Notes: a model not told the origin generated them from the letters alone. Positions 1-5,930 are shown, counted from the first letter of the stretch. The stretch: 5,930 bases of DNA from Actinomycetota bacterium (GCA_009702955.1 WLHA01000090.1:1-5930); one strand, 5' to 3'. Numbers and translations are program-made.

Positions 1-624
1 GGGCTTCCCGTCATCGGTGGAAACGTCTCTTTCTACAATGAATCAAGCGGTGTCGATATTGACCCAACGCCGGTTGTCGGTGTGATCGGACTTCTTGAGG
101 GACTCGGCGAGACCGCTCCATCAACTATCGGTTTCAAAGAGGATCAAGCAATAGTTGTCCTCGGAACCACCGCTGCTGAGTTCGGAGGTTCTGAGTGGGC
201 CGATCTTCACGGACTGCGTAACGGAGTCCCACCAGAGGCTGATCTTGAGATTGGGCATGCGCTTAACGGGCTCATCGCAGCACTGGTCTCTGAGCGAATC
301 GTCACAACAGTGCATGACTGCGCGGATGGCGGGCTTGCCGTATCGCTAGCGGAGATGTCAATCGCCGGTGGGGTTGGTTTCACCGTTGATATTGGGGGAG
401 CAGTTGGATGTTTCTCTGAGAGTGCATCGAGAATTGTGCTTGGAGTTGATCCGAAGCGAGTCGTTGAGGTGCTCGGTCGCGCTAGCGCATCGGGAATCGC
501 TGCAGAGGAGGTTGGAGTAACCGGTGGCGAGAGATTGATAGCGACCGGCGCATTCTCCGTGGCGCTATTAGATGCCGAAACAACTTGGCGGGATGCAATT
601 CCAAATGCTCTTGGCCTCTCTTAA
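1..624 (+). CDS. purL: Phosphoribosylformylglycinamidine synthase subunit PurL, C-terminal part (5' truncated by window)
   Basis: This frame is open from base 1 to a TAA at 622-624 and gives 207 residues of a protein that begins upstream. PurL is the ATP-dependent catalytic subunit that converts FGAR plus glutamine-derived ammonia to FGAM, step 4 of cytoplasmic de novo purine synthesis. Seen in the sequence: a GGNVSFYNES block at window residues 6-15, followed by DIDPTPVVGVIG, which is characteristic of the PurL core, and HDCADGGLAVSLAEM at residues 105-119, the family's conserved 'HD..DGGL' segment in the C-terminal ATP-binding-type lobe. The end of the protein follows soon after, as in the small (Bacillus/actinobacterial) PurL that works with separate PurS and PurQ subunits; there is no fused glutaminase domain. 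The gene converges on cysC with only 31 bases between the stop codons. purF and purM lie further downstream on the same strand. The identity is confident; the size of the missing part cannot be seen. Confidence 0.95.
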   Translation, partial: GLPVIGGNVSFYNESSGVDIDPTPVVGVIGLLEGLGETAPSTIGFKEDQAIVVLGTTAAEFGGSEWADLHGLRNGVPPEADLEIGHALNGLIAALVSERIVTTVHDCADGGLAVSLAEMSIAGGVGFTVDIGGAVGCFSESASRIVLGVDPKRVVEVLGRASASGIAAEEVGVTGGERLIATGAFSVALLDAETTWRDAIPNALGLS

Positions 625-655
625 AAGAGACGGGCTTAATACAGATAGTTACTTA

Positions 656-1285
656 TCAGAGCGCTTGGCTTAAACCATTCTGATCAAGGTAGGCCAAGAC
701 CATTGCTGCAGACTCCTCGATGCTTTGATCCTGTGTTGGGATTGTGATCTCACACTTCTCGGGTGCTTCGTAGGGGTCGCTAACACCAGTGAATTCCGGG
801 ATCTCGCCGCTTCGTGCTTTCGCGTATAAGCCCTTTACGTCACGGTCTTCGCATACCTCTAATGGGGTTGCGATATGAATCTCTATGAACGCAGCTTTGG
901 TGGCGTTGGGCGGAACTACCTCATCGTGCATAGAGCGCACTTCATTGCGTGTTGCCCGGTACGGAGAGATCGCTGCGGTGATCGCGACGACTCCATTGCG
1001 CGCTAATACTGAGGCGATCCAGCCAATGCGTCGAACGTTGATGTCGCGATCTTCCTTGGAGAATGTCAATCCACGGCTCAAGTGCTCGCGCACCTCGTCG
1101 CCATCGAGAACCTCTACGCGGTGACCTCGCTCGCGTAGTTGGATCGTGACTGCCTCAGCGATTGTTGATTTGCCGGCGCCGGAGAGCCCGGTGAACCAGA
1201 GCGAGAATCCTTGTACGCGTGGGTCAAATCCTGAGTCTGAGGTGTTGCTCTGTGGGTTCATTGAGTAGAAACGGTAGACGAACAC
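656..1285 (-). CDS. cysC: Adenylylsulfate (APS) kinase
   Basis: CysC transfers the ATP gamma-phosphate to the 3'-OH of APS, making PAPS, the activated sulfate used for assimilation or sulfation. Seen: Walker A GLSGAGKST at residues 33-41, DGDEVR at 61-66, the FSKEDRDINVRRIG substrate loop at 75-88, ISPYR at 106-110 with Ser107 matching the serine that is phosphorylated in E. coli CysC, KGLYAKAR at 151-158 and FTGVSDPYEAP at 165-175. At 209 residues it is normal for a stand-alone kinase, with no fused ATP sulfurylase or CysN domain. The start is uncertain. GTG at 1285 has an AAGGA thirteen bases upstream; ATG at 1261 (residue 9) has no clear ribosome site but would also leave a complete kinase. 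An in-frame TAG ten codons above the GTG rules out a longer protein. It sits opposite to purL and purF. No other sulfur gene is in view, so its pathway partners must lie elsewhere. Confidence 0.94.
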   Translation of the reverse strand: MFVYRFYSMNPQSNTSDSGFDPRVQGFSLWFTGLSGAGKSTIAEAVTIQLRERGHRVEVLDGDEVREHLSRGLTFSKEDRDINVRRIGWIASVLARNGVVAITAAISPYRATRNEVRSMHDEVVPPNATKAAFIEIHIATPLEVCEDRDVKGLYAKARSGEIPEFTGVSDPYEAPEKCEITIPTQDQSIEESAAMVLAYLDQNGLSQAL

Positions 1286-1291
1286 CGCTCG

Positions 1292-1332
1292 CTCGAGGTC
1301 CTTGTGGGGCTAGGCGACCCAAAGACCTAGAG
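1292..1332. promoter_or_regulatory. Imperfect hairpin in the cysC-purF divergent region
   Basis: The arms pair as CTC (1292-1294) with GAG (1330-1332), AGGTC (1296-1300) with GACCT (1324-1328), TT (1302-1303) with AA (1322-1323) and TGGG (1305-1308) with CCCA (1318-1321), closing a nine-base loop. That is 14 pairs with one mismatch and two single-base bulges. On the plus strand AATTTT follows directly, so it could act as a weak terminator for readthrough from purL across cysC, or as a purF leader element if transcription starts further upstream. On the minus strand it lies in the cysC leader, and the pairing covers the AAGGA (complement of 1299-1303) that would serve the GTG start. The pairing is directly visible; any function is inference. 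The rest of the 160-base gap, from 1339 to 1445, shows only the possible -10 box listed separately. Confidence 0.35.
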
Positions 1333-1389
1333 AATTTTGGCAATCGCTCTCCAAACTCCTCCTCAATCACCGTCAAGGAGCCCGAAAAA

Positions 1390-1395
1390 TATGAT
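1390..1395 (+). promoter_or_regulatory. Possible -10 box for purF
   Basis: TATGAT matches the sigma-70-type consensus TATAAT at five of six positions and lies about 50 bases before the purF GTG. The hexamer 17 bases upstream (TCACCG) is a poor -35, so this is only a candidate. A start site just downstream would give a leader of roughly 45 bases. Confidence 0.25.
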
Positions 1396-1445
1396 CCTGC
1401 TCCCGGGGAGGCATTGAGTAGCCGCCGCGTGGGATACTCACAAAC

Positions 1446-2924
1446 GTGCAGCCCTCGATCGGCCATTCATGTGGAGTCTTCGGTGTCTACGCCCCGAATC
1501 AACCAGTGGCCAACCTTGCATACCTGGGCCTATTCGCGCTTCAGCATCGGGGACAAGAATCTGCAGGGATCGCAGTCAGCGATGGGCAGACCATCACCGT
1601 CATCAAGGACATGGGGCTCGTCTCGCAAGTATTCGATGAGAGAAAACTTGCGTCGCTCTCTGGGCATATTGCAATTGGCCACAACCGTTACAGCACGACC
1701 GGCTCTTCTTCATGGCAAAACGCGCAGCCCGTATACGGGAGTGTCGGTGACGAAGGTTTTGCCCTCGGCCACAATGGAAACCTAACCAACACCGCAGATC
1801 TCGCAGCGAGCCTCGGGATGCTTCCTGGTTTTGTTCCACCTAAGTCTGCGGTTGACTCCACAACTGATTCGGCACTCGTCGCAGAACTCATTTCGCGAGC
1901 ATGGCCGGTAGAGCGGCGCTCGGATGGCAGGGAATTGGAGATAGCCCTCGAGGCTGTTCTTCCAACTCTTGAAGGTGGTTTCTCGTTCGTATTAATGGAC
2001 GACTCGAGATTGATCGGAGCTCGTGATCCCCATGGGTTTTGGCCGCTTGTAATCGGGCGACTCGAGGGTGGCGGTTGGGTGCTAGCGAGTGAGTCAGCGG
2101 CTCTTGATCTTGTTGGAGCGCACTACGTTCGCGATGTCCAGCCCGGTGAGATGGTTGTTATTGACGCAACTGGCCTGCGCCGCGAAGTGCGTTGGGCAGA
2201 GCCCGAGCCCAAACTCTGCTTGTTCGAGTTTGTCTATTTTTCACGGCCAGACACGCGCCTATACGGCCACACGGTGCATACCGCTAGGCAGCGCATGGGC
2301 GAGTCGCTCGCCAAACAGGCTCCGGTAGACGCCGACATGGTGATGCCTGTTCCGGAGTCTGGTATTCCCGCAGCGCAGGGATTCGCACGCGCCTCCGGTA
2401 TTCCTTACGGAGACGGGCTCGTTAAGAACCGCTACGTTGGGCGCACGTTTATTCAGCCCTCGCAGAAGATGCGTGGTGCAGGTGTACGCATGAAGCTCAA
2501 CCCTTTACCTGAGAACATTGAGGGTAAGCGCTTGGTTGTAGTTGATGACTCAATCGTGCGTGGCACCACTACACGCCAGGTTGTGAAGATGCTGCGCGAG
2601 GCGGGAGCTGCAGAGATTCACTTCCGCGTATCCTCCCCGCCCTATCGCTGGCCTTGTTTTTATGGAATGGATACTGGCCAGCGCAGCGCATTGCTCGCGG
2701 CAGATCTATCCGTTGGCGAGATCCGCGATTATCTAGATGTCGATTCGCTCGCGTACCTTGAGATCGATCGCCTTACTGCCGCCACTGGTGCCGATGCCGA
2801 GTCATTCTGCACAGCCTGCCTCACTGGTGATTACCCAGTTGCGATTCCAGATGCTGATGCCAAGATGCTCCTAGAGCCAATACGTCGCGAACTCGAGACG
2901 CCCTCACCGATCGATGCTCCATGA
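1446..2924 (+). CDS. purF: Amidophosphoribosyltransferase (glutamine PRPP amidotransferase), Fe-S type
   Basis: PurF catalyses the first committed purine step: PRPP plus glutamine gives 5-phosphoribosylamine, glutamate and pyrophosphate. The 492 residues hold an N-terminal Ntn glutaminase and a C-terminal phosphoribosyltransferase. Seen: CGVFGVY from Cys9, the nucleophile after removal of the first eight residues; HNRYSTTG at 79-86; GHNGNLTN at 108-115; and the PRPP loop VVVDDSIVRGTTT at 364-376. Cys258, Cys404, Cys455 and Cys458 match the four ligands of the Bacillus-type 4Fe-4S cluster, so this is the oxygen-sensitive Fe-S class, unlike E. coli PurF. The start is GTG at 1446: an in-frame TAG at 1419-1421 lies upstream and no other start codon comes between. 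Its ribosome site is weak (GGGA at 1431-1434). The stop overlaps the purM start by four bases, which indicates translational coupling. Feedback inhibition by purine nucleotides is known for the family and is not visible here. Confidence 0.97.
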   Translation: MQPSIGHSCGVFGVYAPNQPVANLAYLGLFALQHRGQESAGIAVSDGQTITVIKDMGLVSQVFDERKLASLSGHIAIGHNRYSTTGSSSWQNAQPVYGSVGDEGFALGHNGNLTNTADLAASLGMLPGFVPPKSAVDSTTDSALVAELISRAWPVERRSDGRELEIALEAVLPTLEGGFSFVLMDDSRLIGARDPHGFWPLVIGRLEGGGWVLASESAALDLVGAHYVRDVQPGEMVVIDATGLRREVRWAEPEPKLCLFEFVYFSRPDTRLYGHTVHTARQRMGESLAKQAPVDADMVMPVPESGIPAAQGFARASGIPYGDGLVKNRYVGRTFIQPSQKMRGAGVRMKLNPLPENIEGKRLVVVDDSIVRGTTTRQVVKMLREAGAAEIHFRVSSPPYRWPCFYGMDTGQRSALLAADLSVGEIRDYLDVDSLAYLEIDRLTAATGADAESFCTACLTGDYPVAIPDADAKMLLEPIRRELETPSPIDAP

Positions 2925-4000
2925 GCGGCGCTTCAGATAATCGCTCTAAGAGTGGAGCGGGCAAGCCACTCACCTATAGCGATGCTGGGGTAAATATTGC
3001 CGCTGGCGAAGAAGCGGTTGAGCGCATCAAAGCGCATGTCCGCTCTACATTTCGACCAGAGGTTATTGGCGACCTTGGTGGATTCGGGGGCCTCTTCTCG
3101 CTCGGCAAACTTGGTTTTGAGGATCCAGTCCTCGTTGCCTCGACCGATGGTGTTGGAACCAAGTCAATGGTTGCTCGCCTTGCAGGCAAATACGACACTA
3201 TTGGTATCGACCTTGTGGCGATGAGCGCTGACGACATCGCCGTACAGGGCGCAGAGCCGCTGTTCTTTCTCGACTACATCTCGGTTGGAAGCCTTGATCC
3301 GGTAATGGTCGATGCAATCGTTTCAGGTGTGGCAGACGGGTGCCGCCAGGCTGGGTGTGCTCTCATCGGCGGAGAGATGTCTGAGCACCCCGATCTGATG
3401 TCTGCCGGCGAGTTTGATCTGGTTGGTTTTGCAGTCGGCATTGTTGAGCGCTCAAAAATTCTTCCCCAACGCGTTGCCGCTGGCGATCAAATCATTGGAT
3501 TCGCTAGCCCAGGGCTTAGGAGTAACGGGTACTCGCTCGCTCGGCGTGCACTCCTAGATCGTGCTGGACGTTCGCTGCAGAGCCCTGCTTGGAGTGGAGC
3601 TCATCACTCACTAGGCGAGGAGCTACTTCGCCCGAGCGCTATCTATGCGCCAGCGATGTCGGCACTCAACCGTCGAGTCGATGTCCATGCTTTTGCGCAT
3701 GTAACTGGTGGAGGAATAGGTGGAAACCTCGAGCGTGTCCTCCCGAGCTCTCTAGACGGAGTGATTCGTCGCGGGGTATGGGATGAGCCAAGGATTTTTG
3801 CCGAGGTGCAGGCCGCAGGGGATGTATCTGATGATGAGATGCAGCGCACCTTTAATCTCGGACTCGGGATGCTCGCGGTATTACCTGCCGGGGAGGTCGA
3901 GGCTGCACTCGATTCTGTGAGGGCATCTGGCCACCAAGCTTGGTTGGTGGGCGAGATCGTCAACGGCAGCGGCCGCGCACACATCACAGCCCCTAAATAG
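2921..4000 (+). CDS. purM: Phosphoribosylformylglycinamidine cyclo-ligase (AIR synthetase)
   Basis: PurM uses ATP to close FGAM, the PurL product, into 5-aminoimidazole ribonucleotide, step 5 of purine synthesis; it acts as a cytoplasmic dimer. Seen in 359 residues: the early LTYSDAGVNIAAGEEAVERIK at 17-37, the ATP-binding-type segment STDGVGTK at 74-81, GIDLVAMSADDIAVQGAEPLF at 95-115, GCALIGGEMSEHPDL at 145-159, SNGYSLAR at 201-208 and VTGGGIGGNL at 261-270. The length is normal for the family. ATG at 2921 overlaps the purF TGA in an ATGA, and there is no strong Shine-Dalgarno, so reinitiation after purF is likely. The 'GGEMSEHPDL' stretch differs from the 'GGETAEMPG' of enterobacteria and resembles actinobacterial PurM in carrying 'EHP'. 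It ends with TAG at 3998-4000, and the next gene begins 179 bases later. Confidence 0.97.
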   Translation: MSGASDNRSKSGAGKPLTYSDAGVNIAAGEEAVERIKAHVRSTFRPEVIGDLGGFGGLFSLGKLGFEDPVLVASTDGVGTKSMVARLAGKYDTIGIDLVAMSADDIAVQGAEPLFFLDYISVGSLDPVMVDAIVSGVADGCRQAGCALIGGEMSEHPDLMSAGEFDLVGFAVGIVERSKILPQRVAAGDQIIGFASPGLRSNGYSLARRALLDRAGRSLQSPAWSGAHHSLGEELLRPSAIYAPAMSALNRRVDVHAFAHVTGGGIGGNLERVLPSSLDGVIRRGVWDEPRIFAEVQAAGDVSDDEMQRTFNLGLGMLAVLPAGEVEAALDSVRASGHQAWLVGEIVNGSGRAHITAPK

Positions 4001-4010
4001 GTCCTAGGTC

Positions 4011-4036
4011 GGGCCCTAACTCGACCCTAAGGGCCT
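4011..4036. terminator. Possible stem-loop after purM
   Basis: GGCCCT (4012-4017) pairs with AGGGCC (4030-4035) around a 12-base loop, with a G-T wobble at the base, 11 bases after the purM stop. A competing pairing joins TAGGTCG (4005-4011) to CGACCCTA (4022-4029) with one bulge. No T-run follows, so it does not meet the usual form of an intrinsic terminator; it might protect or pause the purFM transcript. Confidence 0.25.
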
Positions 4037-4086
4037 CGCAAATACCGCCTCGCCGATTGCTCCTAGACGAGTGGAATGCTTCTCGA

Positions 4087-4111
4087 CCCCGGGACAAGGG
4101 CCGGCCCGGGG
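4087..4111. terminator. GC-rich inverted repeat between purM and the monooxygenase gene
   Basis: CCCCGGG at 4087-4093 is the exact reverse complement of CCCGGGG at 4105-4111, with an 11-base loop. This is a strong seven-pair all-GC stem. It is followed by CATAATCTG and not by a T-run, so an intrinsic terminator is not proven. Its position between a housekeeping operon and an unrelated gene suits a transcription boundary. Confidence 0.3.
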
Positions 4112-4117
4112 CATAAT
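4112..4117 (+). promoter_or_regulatory. Possible -10 box for the monooxygenase gene
   Basis: CATAAT matches TATAAT at five of six positions and would start transcription about 55 bases before the ATG. No recognisable -35 is present at 16-18 bases upstream, where the GC-rich stem lies. An activator-dependent promoter or pure chance are both possible. Confidence 0.2.
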
Positions 4118-4139
4118 CTGATACCGCGTCAGAACAATG

Positions 4140-4172
4140 CCGTAAAGCGGATGACACCGCTCCTCTTACCGG
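4140..4172 (+). promoter_or_regulatory. Leader stem-loop overlapping the monooxygenase ribosome binding site
   Basis: AGCGG (4146-4150) pairs with CCGCT (4157-4161) around a six-base loop. Outside it CCGTAA (4140-4145) pairs with TTA (4166-4168) and CGG (4170-4172), leaving a four-base asymmetric loop and one bulged C. The outer arm takes in the first two bases of the GGAG ribosome site. The structure could limit translation until it is opened, but this is inferred from pairing alone; it matches no riboswitch class I recognise. Confidence 0.3.
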
Positions 4173-4174
4173 AG
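4171..4174 (+). promoter_or_regulatory. Ribosome binding site for the monooxygenase gene
   Basis: GGAG lies five bases before ATG at 4180. It is the clearest Shine-Dalgarno in the window and fixes the start of this reading frame. Confidence 0.7.
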
Positions 4175-4179
4175 ACCAG

Positions 4180-5930
4180 ATGACCCCTACCGATCCTTCA
4201 TCACTTGCAGCGGCGAAGGCTCGCTACGACGGCGAGCGCGCCAAACGAGTTCGCGACGAAGGGGTTGGGCAGTACCACTCTCTAAACGAGTACCACCTCG
4301 ATCAGGATCCTTGGGCGGACCCTAACTTCACGCGCGATCCCATTATTGAGGAAGTAGAGGTAGTTATCCTCGGTGGAGGCTTTGCAGGCATGCTCGCGGC
4401 CACAGATCTTCTGCGTCGCGGCATCACCTCATTTCGCATCATCGAGAAGGCTGCCGACTTCGGTGGAACCTGGTACTGGAATCGTTACCCAGGGTGCATG
4501 TGCGACGTAGATGCGACGATCTACCTGCCGCTCCTCGAGGAGACGGGATACATGCCGACCGAGCGTTACGCGAGTGCTGCAGAGATTTTCGCGTACTGCC
4601 AACTGCTGGGCCGTCACTTTGGGCTATACGAGCATGCGTTGTTCCAGACCGAGATTGAGTCCCTTAAGTGGGACGACGATGCCAAGCGTTGGGACCTTGT
4701 ATCCAAGCGCGGCGATCAGATACGAACACAGTTCTTTATAGCGGCCGGCGGCCTCATGCATAAAGCGAAGTTGCCCGGCATCGAAGGTATCGAGCTCTTC
4801 GAGGGTAAGGCTTTTCACACAACGCGATGGGACTACGACTACACCGGCGGTAGCCCTACCGAATCCATGGATCACCTTCGCGACAAGGTTGTTGGAATTA
4901 TCGGTACGGGCGCAACTTCCGTGCAGGTAGTCCCGCAATTGGCCCGCACCGCTAAAGAGGTCTACGTCTTCCAGCGCACTCCATCTGCAGTAGGGGTACG
5001 CGCTCAAATGCCGATTGACCCCGAATGGTTCCGTTCGCTGCCGCCAGGTTGGCAGCAGGAGCGCATGCGCAACTTCACAGAAGTGGTTACCGGCAACACC
5101 GAAGAGGTTGACCAAGTTGGTGATGGCTGGACCGCAGCGATGCGCGTCGATACTCAGACGATCCCGACAACCGATGAGCAACGTGCCGAACTCGAATCCA
5201 TCGATTTTGAGGTTATGGAGGGATTCCGGCGCCGGGTCGATGAGGTAATCGAGGATAAAGAGACAGCTGAGAAACTTAAGCCTTGGTATGGAAAGCACTG
5301 CAAGCGCCTCTGCTTCCACGACGAGTACCTACAGTCATTCAATCTTCCCAATGTGCACCTCGTTGACACCGATGGTCGCGGCGTGCGCGAGATGTCCGCG
5401 GCCGGACCAATAGTTGATGGGAAAGAGTTTCCGTTAGACCTTCTCATCTTCGCCTCGGGGTTTGAGGTCACGACTGGTCTCGTTGATCGGCTCGGCTTCG
5501 ATCCGGTTGGGCGTGACGACGTTCTACTAAGCGAGCGTTGGCACGACGGCACGCATTCCCTGCACGGAGTCATTACTGCAGAGTTCCCAAATCTCTTTGT
5601 CGTGAGCTTTATTCAGGCCGGATTTGGGCTCAACTTTGTGCACTTCCTCTCGGAGTCGGCGAACCACATCACCTGGCTGATCAAGCACTGCCTCACTCAG
5701 GGGATCGCATCGATAGAGGCGACAGTGGAGGCCGAGGACGAATGGCTCCAGACTCTATGGAAGCGCTCTGGTGCGATCGCTCAGTACAACAAGACATGCA
5801 CACCGAGCTATGGAAACAGCGAGGGCGCGCGCACCATGCTCGCAGCTCGTGGCGCGGTATACCCGGGCTCGCTACTCGCGTACGCTGCGCTCCTCGACGA
5901 CTGGCGCAACGCTGGAACCCTCGAGGGTAC
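4180..5930 (+). CDS. Type I Baeyer-Villiger monooxygenase (FAD/NADPH flavoprotein), 3' end cut by window
   Basis: The frame is open from ATG 4180 to the window end, giving 583 residues. Type I Baeyer-Villiger monooxygenases use NADPH, O2 and tightly bound FAD to insert an oxygen next to a ketone carbonyl, forming an ester or lactone. Seen: an FAD Rossmann motif GGGFAG at 65-70; GGTWYWNRYPG at 95-105; Asp109 in the position of the active-site Asp of the family; the class fingerprint FEGKAFHTTRWD at 207-218, fitting FxGxxxHTxxW[PD]; an NADPH Rossmann motif GTGATS at 242-247; Arg376 in 'CKRLCFHDEY', aligned with the catalytic Arg; ASGFE at 425-429; and CTPSYGNSEG at 540-549. The ~60-residue N-terminal extension before the FAD motif and the 'CFHDEY', 'YLPLLEETGY' and 'CTP.Y.N.EG' blocks recall the cyclopentadecanone-monooxygenase-like subgroup of about 600 residues, so little should be missing. 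The natural substrate is unknown; large cyclic ketones or steroid-like ketones are plausible guesses. No signal peptide or membrane segment is seen. It follows purM by 179 bases. Confidence 0.93.
   Translation, partial: MTPTDPSSLAAAKARYDGERAKRVRDEGVGQYHSLNEYHLDQDPWADPNFTRDPIIEEVEVVILGGGFAGMLAATDLLRRGITSFRIIEKAADFGGTWYWNRYPGCMCDVDATIYLPLLEETGYMPTERYASAAEIFAYCQLLGRHFGLYEHALFQTEIESLKWDDDAKRWDLVSKRGDQIRTQFFIAAGGLMHKAKLPGIEGIELFEGKAFHTTRWDYDYTGGSPTESMDHLRDKVVGIIGTGATSVQVVPQLARTAKEVYVFQRTPSAVGVRAQMPIDPEWFRSLPPGWQQERMRNFTEVVTGNTEEVDQVGDGWTAAMRVDTQTIPTTDEQRAELESIDFEVMEGFRRRVDEVIEDKETAEKLKPWYGKHCKRLCFHDEYLQSFNLPNVHLVDTDGRGVREMSAAGPIVDGKEFPLDLLIFASGFEVTTGLVDRLGFDPVGRDDVLLSERWHDGTHSLHGVITAEFPNLFVVSFIQAGFGLNFVHFLSESANHITWLIKHCLTQGIASIEATVEAEDEWLQTLWKRSGAIAQYNKTCTPSYGNSEGARTMLAARGAVYPGSLLAYAALLDDWRNAGTLEG

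Noticed and set aside
617..630. TCTCTT-AA-AAGAGA inverted repeat at the purL stop codon as a purL/cysC terminator
   Set aside because: The stem is only six AT-rich pairs with a two-base spacer, too small a loop to fold fully, and no T-run follows on either strand at the right place.
1371..1376. TTGACG on the minus strand as a -35 box for cysC
   Set aside because: No acceptable -10 hexamer lies 16-18 bases downstream on that strand, so a promoter cannot be supported.
1437..1451. Resemblance of CACAAACGTGCAG near the purF start to the enterobacterial PurR operator
   Set aside because: Only half of the palindrome is present and it overlaps the start codon. The E. coli-type PurR is not expected in this lineage, so a chance match is likelier.
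1224..1466. An 80-codon minus-strand open frame across the cysC-purF gap
   Set aside because: It overlaps the starts of both cysC and purF, has no recognisable motif and looks like a chance frame in GC-rich DNA, despite a GAGGAGGAG stretch inside it.
1219..1785. A 188-codon plus-strand open frame overlapping purF
   Set aside because: It is out of frame with purF, which has unmistakable catalytic motifs over the same bases. The translation is low-complexity and rich in Arg, Ser and Pro.
3643..3987. A 114-codon minus-strand frame inside purM
   Set aside because: It is antisense to conserved purM coding sequence, with a Ser/Pro/Thr-rich composition typical of shadow frames.
4624..5319. A 231-codon open frame on the minus strand
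   Set aside because: It lies wholly antisense to the monooxygenase gene, whose frame carries clear FAD, NADPH and fingerprint motifs. The minus-strand translation shows no recognisable domain.

Overview
The window looks like a moderately GC-rich actinobacterial chromosome. The evidence is the gene families and their lineage-typical wording: PurF has an N-terminal propeptide and four Fe-S-type cysteines, PurM has an 'EHP' motif where enterobacteria have 'EMPGMY', and the oxidase resembles a Baeyer-Villiger monooxygenase subgroup common in actinobacteria. An uncultured acidimicrobial-type actinobacterium is my best guess, but this is inference from protein flavour, not from a marker gene.

Layout: (1) 1-624, plus strand, the C-terminal end of purL (FGAM synthase large subunit). 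(2) 656-1285, minus strand, cysC, a stand-alone adenylylsulfate kinase that converges on purL. (3) 1286-1445, a 160-base divergent region between cysC and purF with a long imperfect hairpin and a possible -10 box for purF. (4) 1446-2924, plus strand, complete purF (glutamine PRPP amidotransferase). (5) 2921-4000, plus strand, complete purM (AIR synthetase), overlapping purF by ATGA. (6) 4001-4179, a non-coding gap with GC-rich inverted repeats, a possible -10 and a leader hairpin reaching into a Shine-Dalgarno. (7) 4180-5930, plus strand, a type I Baeyer-Villiger monooxygenase that is open to the window end and probably lacks only its last few to few tens of residues.

Functionally, PurF makes phosphoribosylamine from PRPP (step 1 of de novo purine synthesis), PurL makes FGAM (step 4) and PurM closes the imidazole ring to AIR (step 5), so three of the five steps to AIR are clustered. 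CysC phosphorylates APS to PAPS for sulfate assimilation or sulfation and interrupts the purine run in the opposite direction. The monooxygenase (FAD and NADPH, ketone to ester or lactone) has no metabolic link to purines and probably begins a separate catabolic unit. I see no tRNA, rRNA, CRISPR array, insertion sequence or phage gene. The coding content is mostly ordinary metabolism; the points worth a second look are the inverted cysC, two leader hairpins that could mask ribosome binding sites, and the monooxygenase itself. I found no convincing previously undescribed system.
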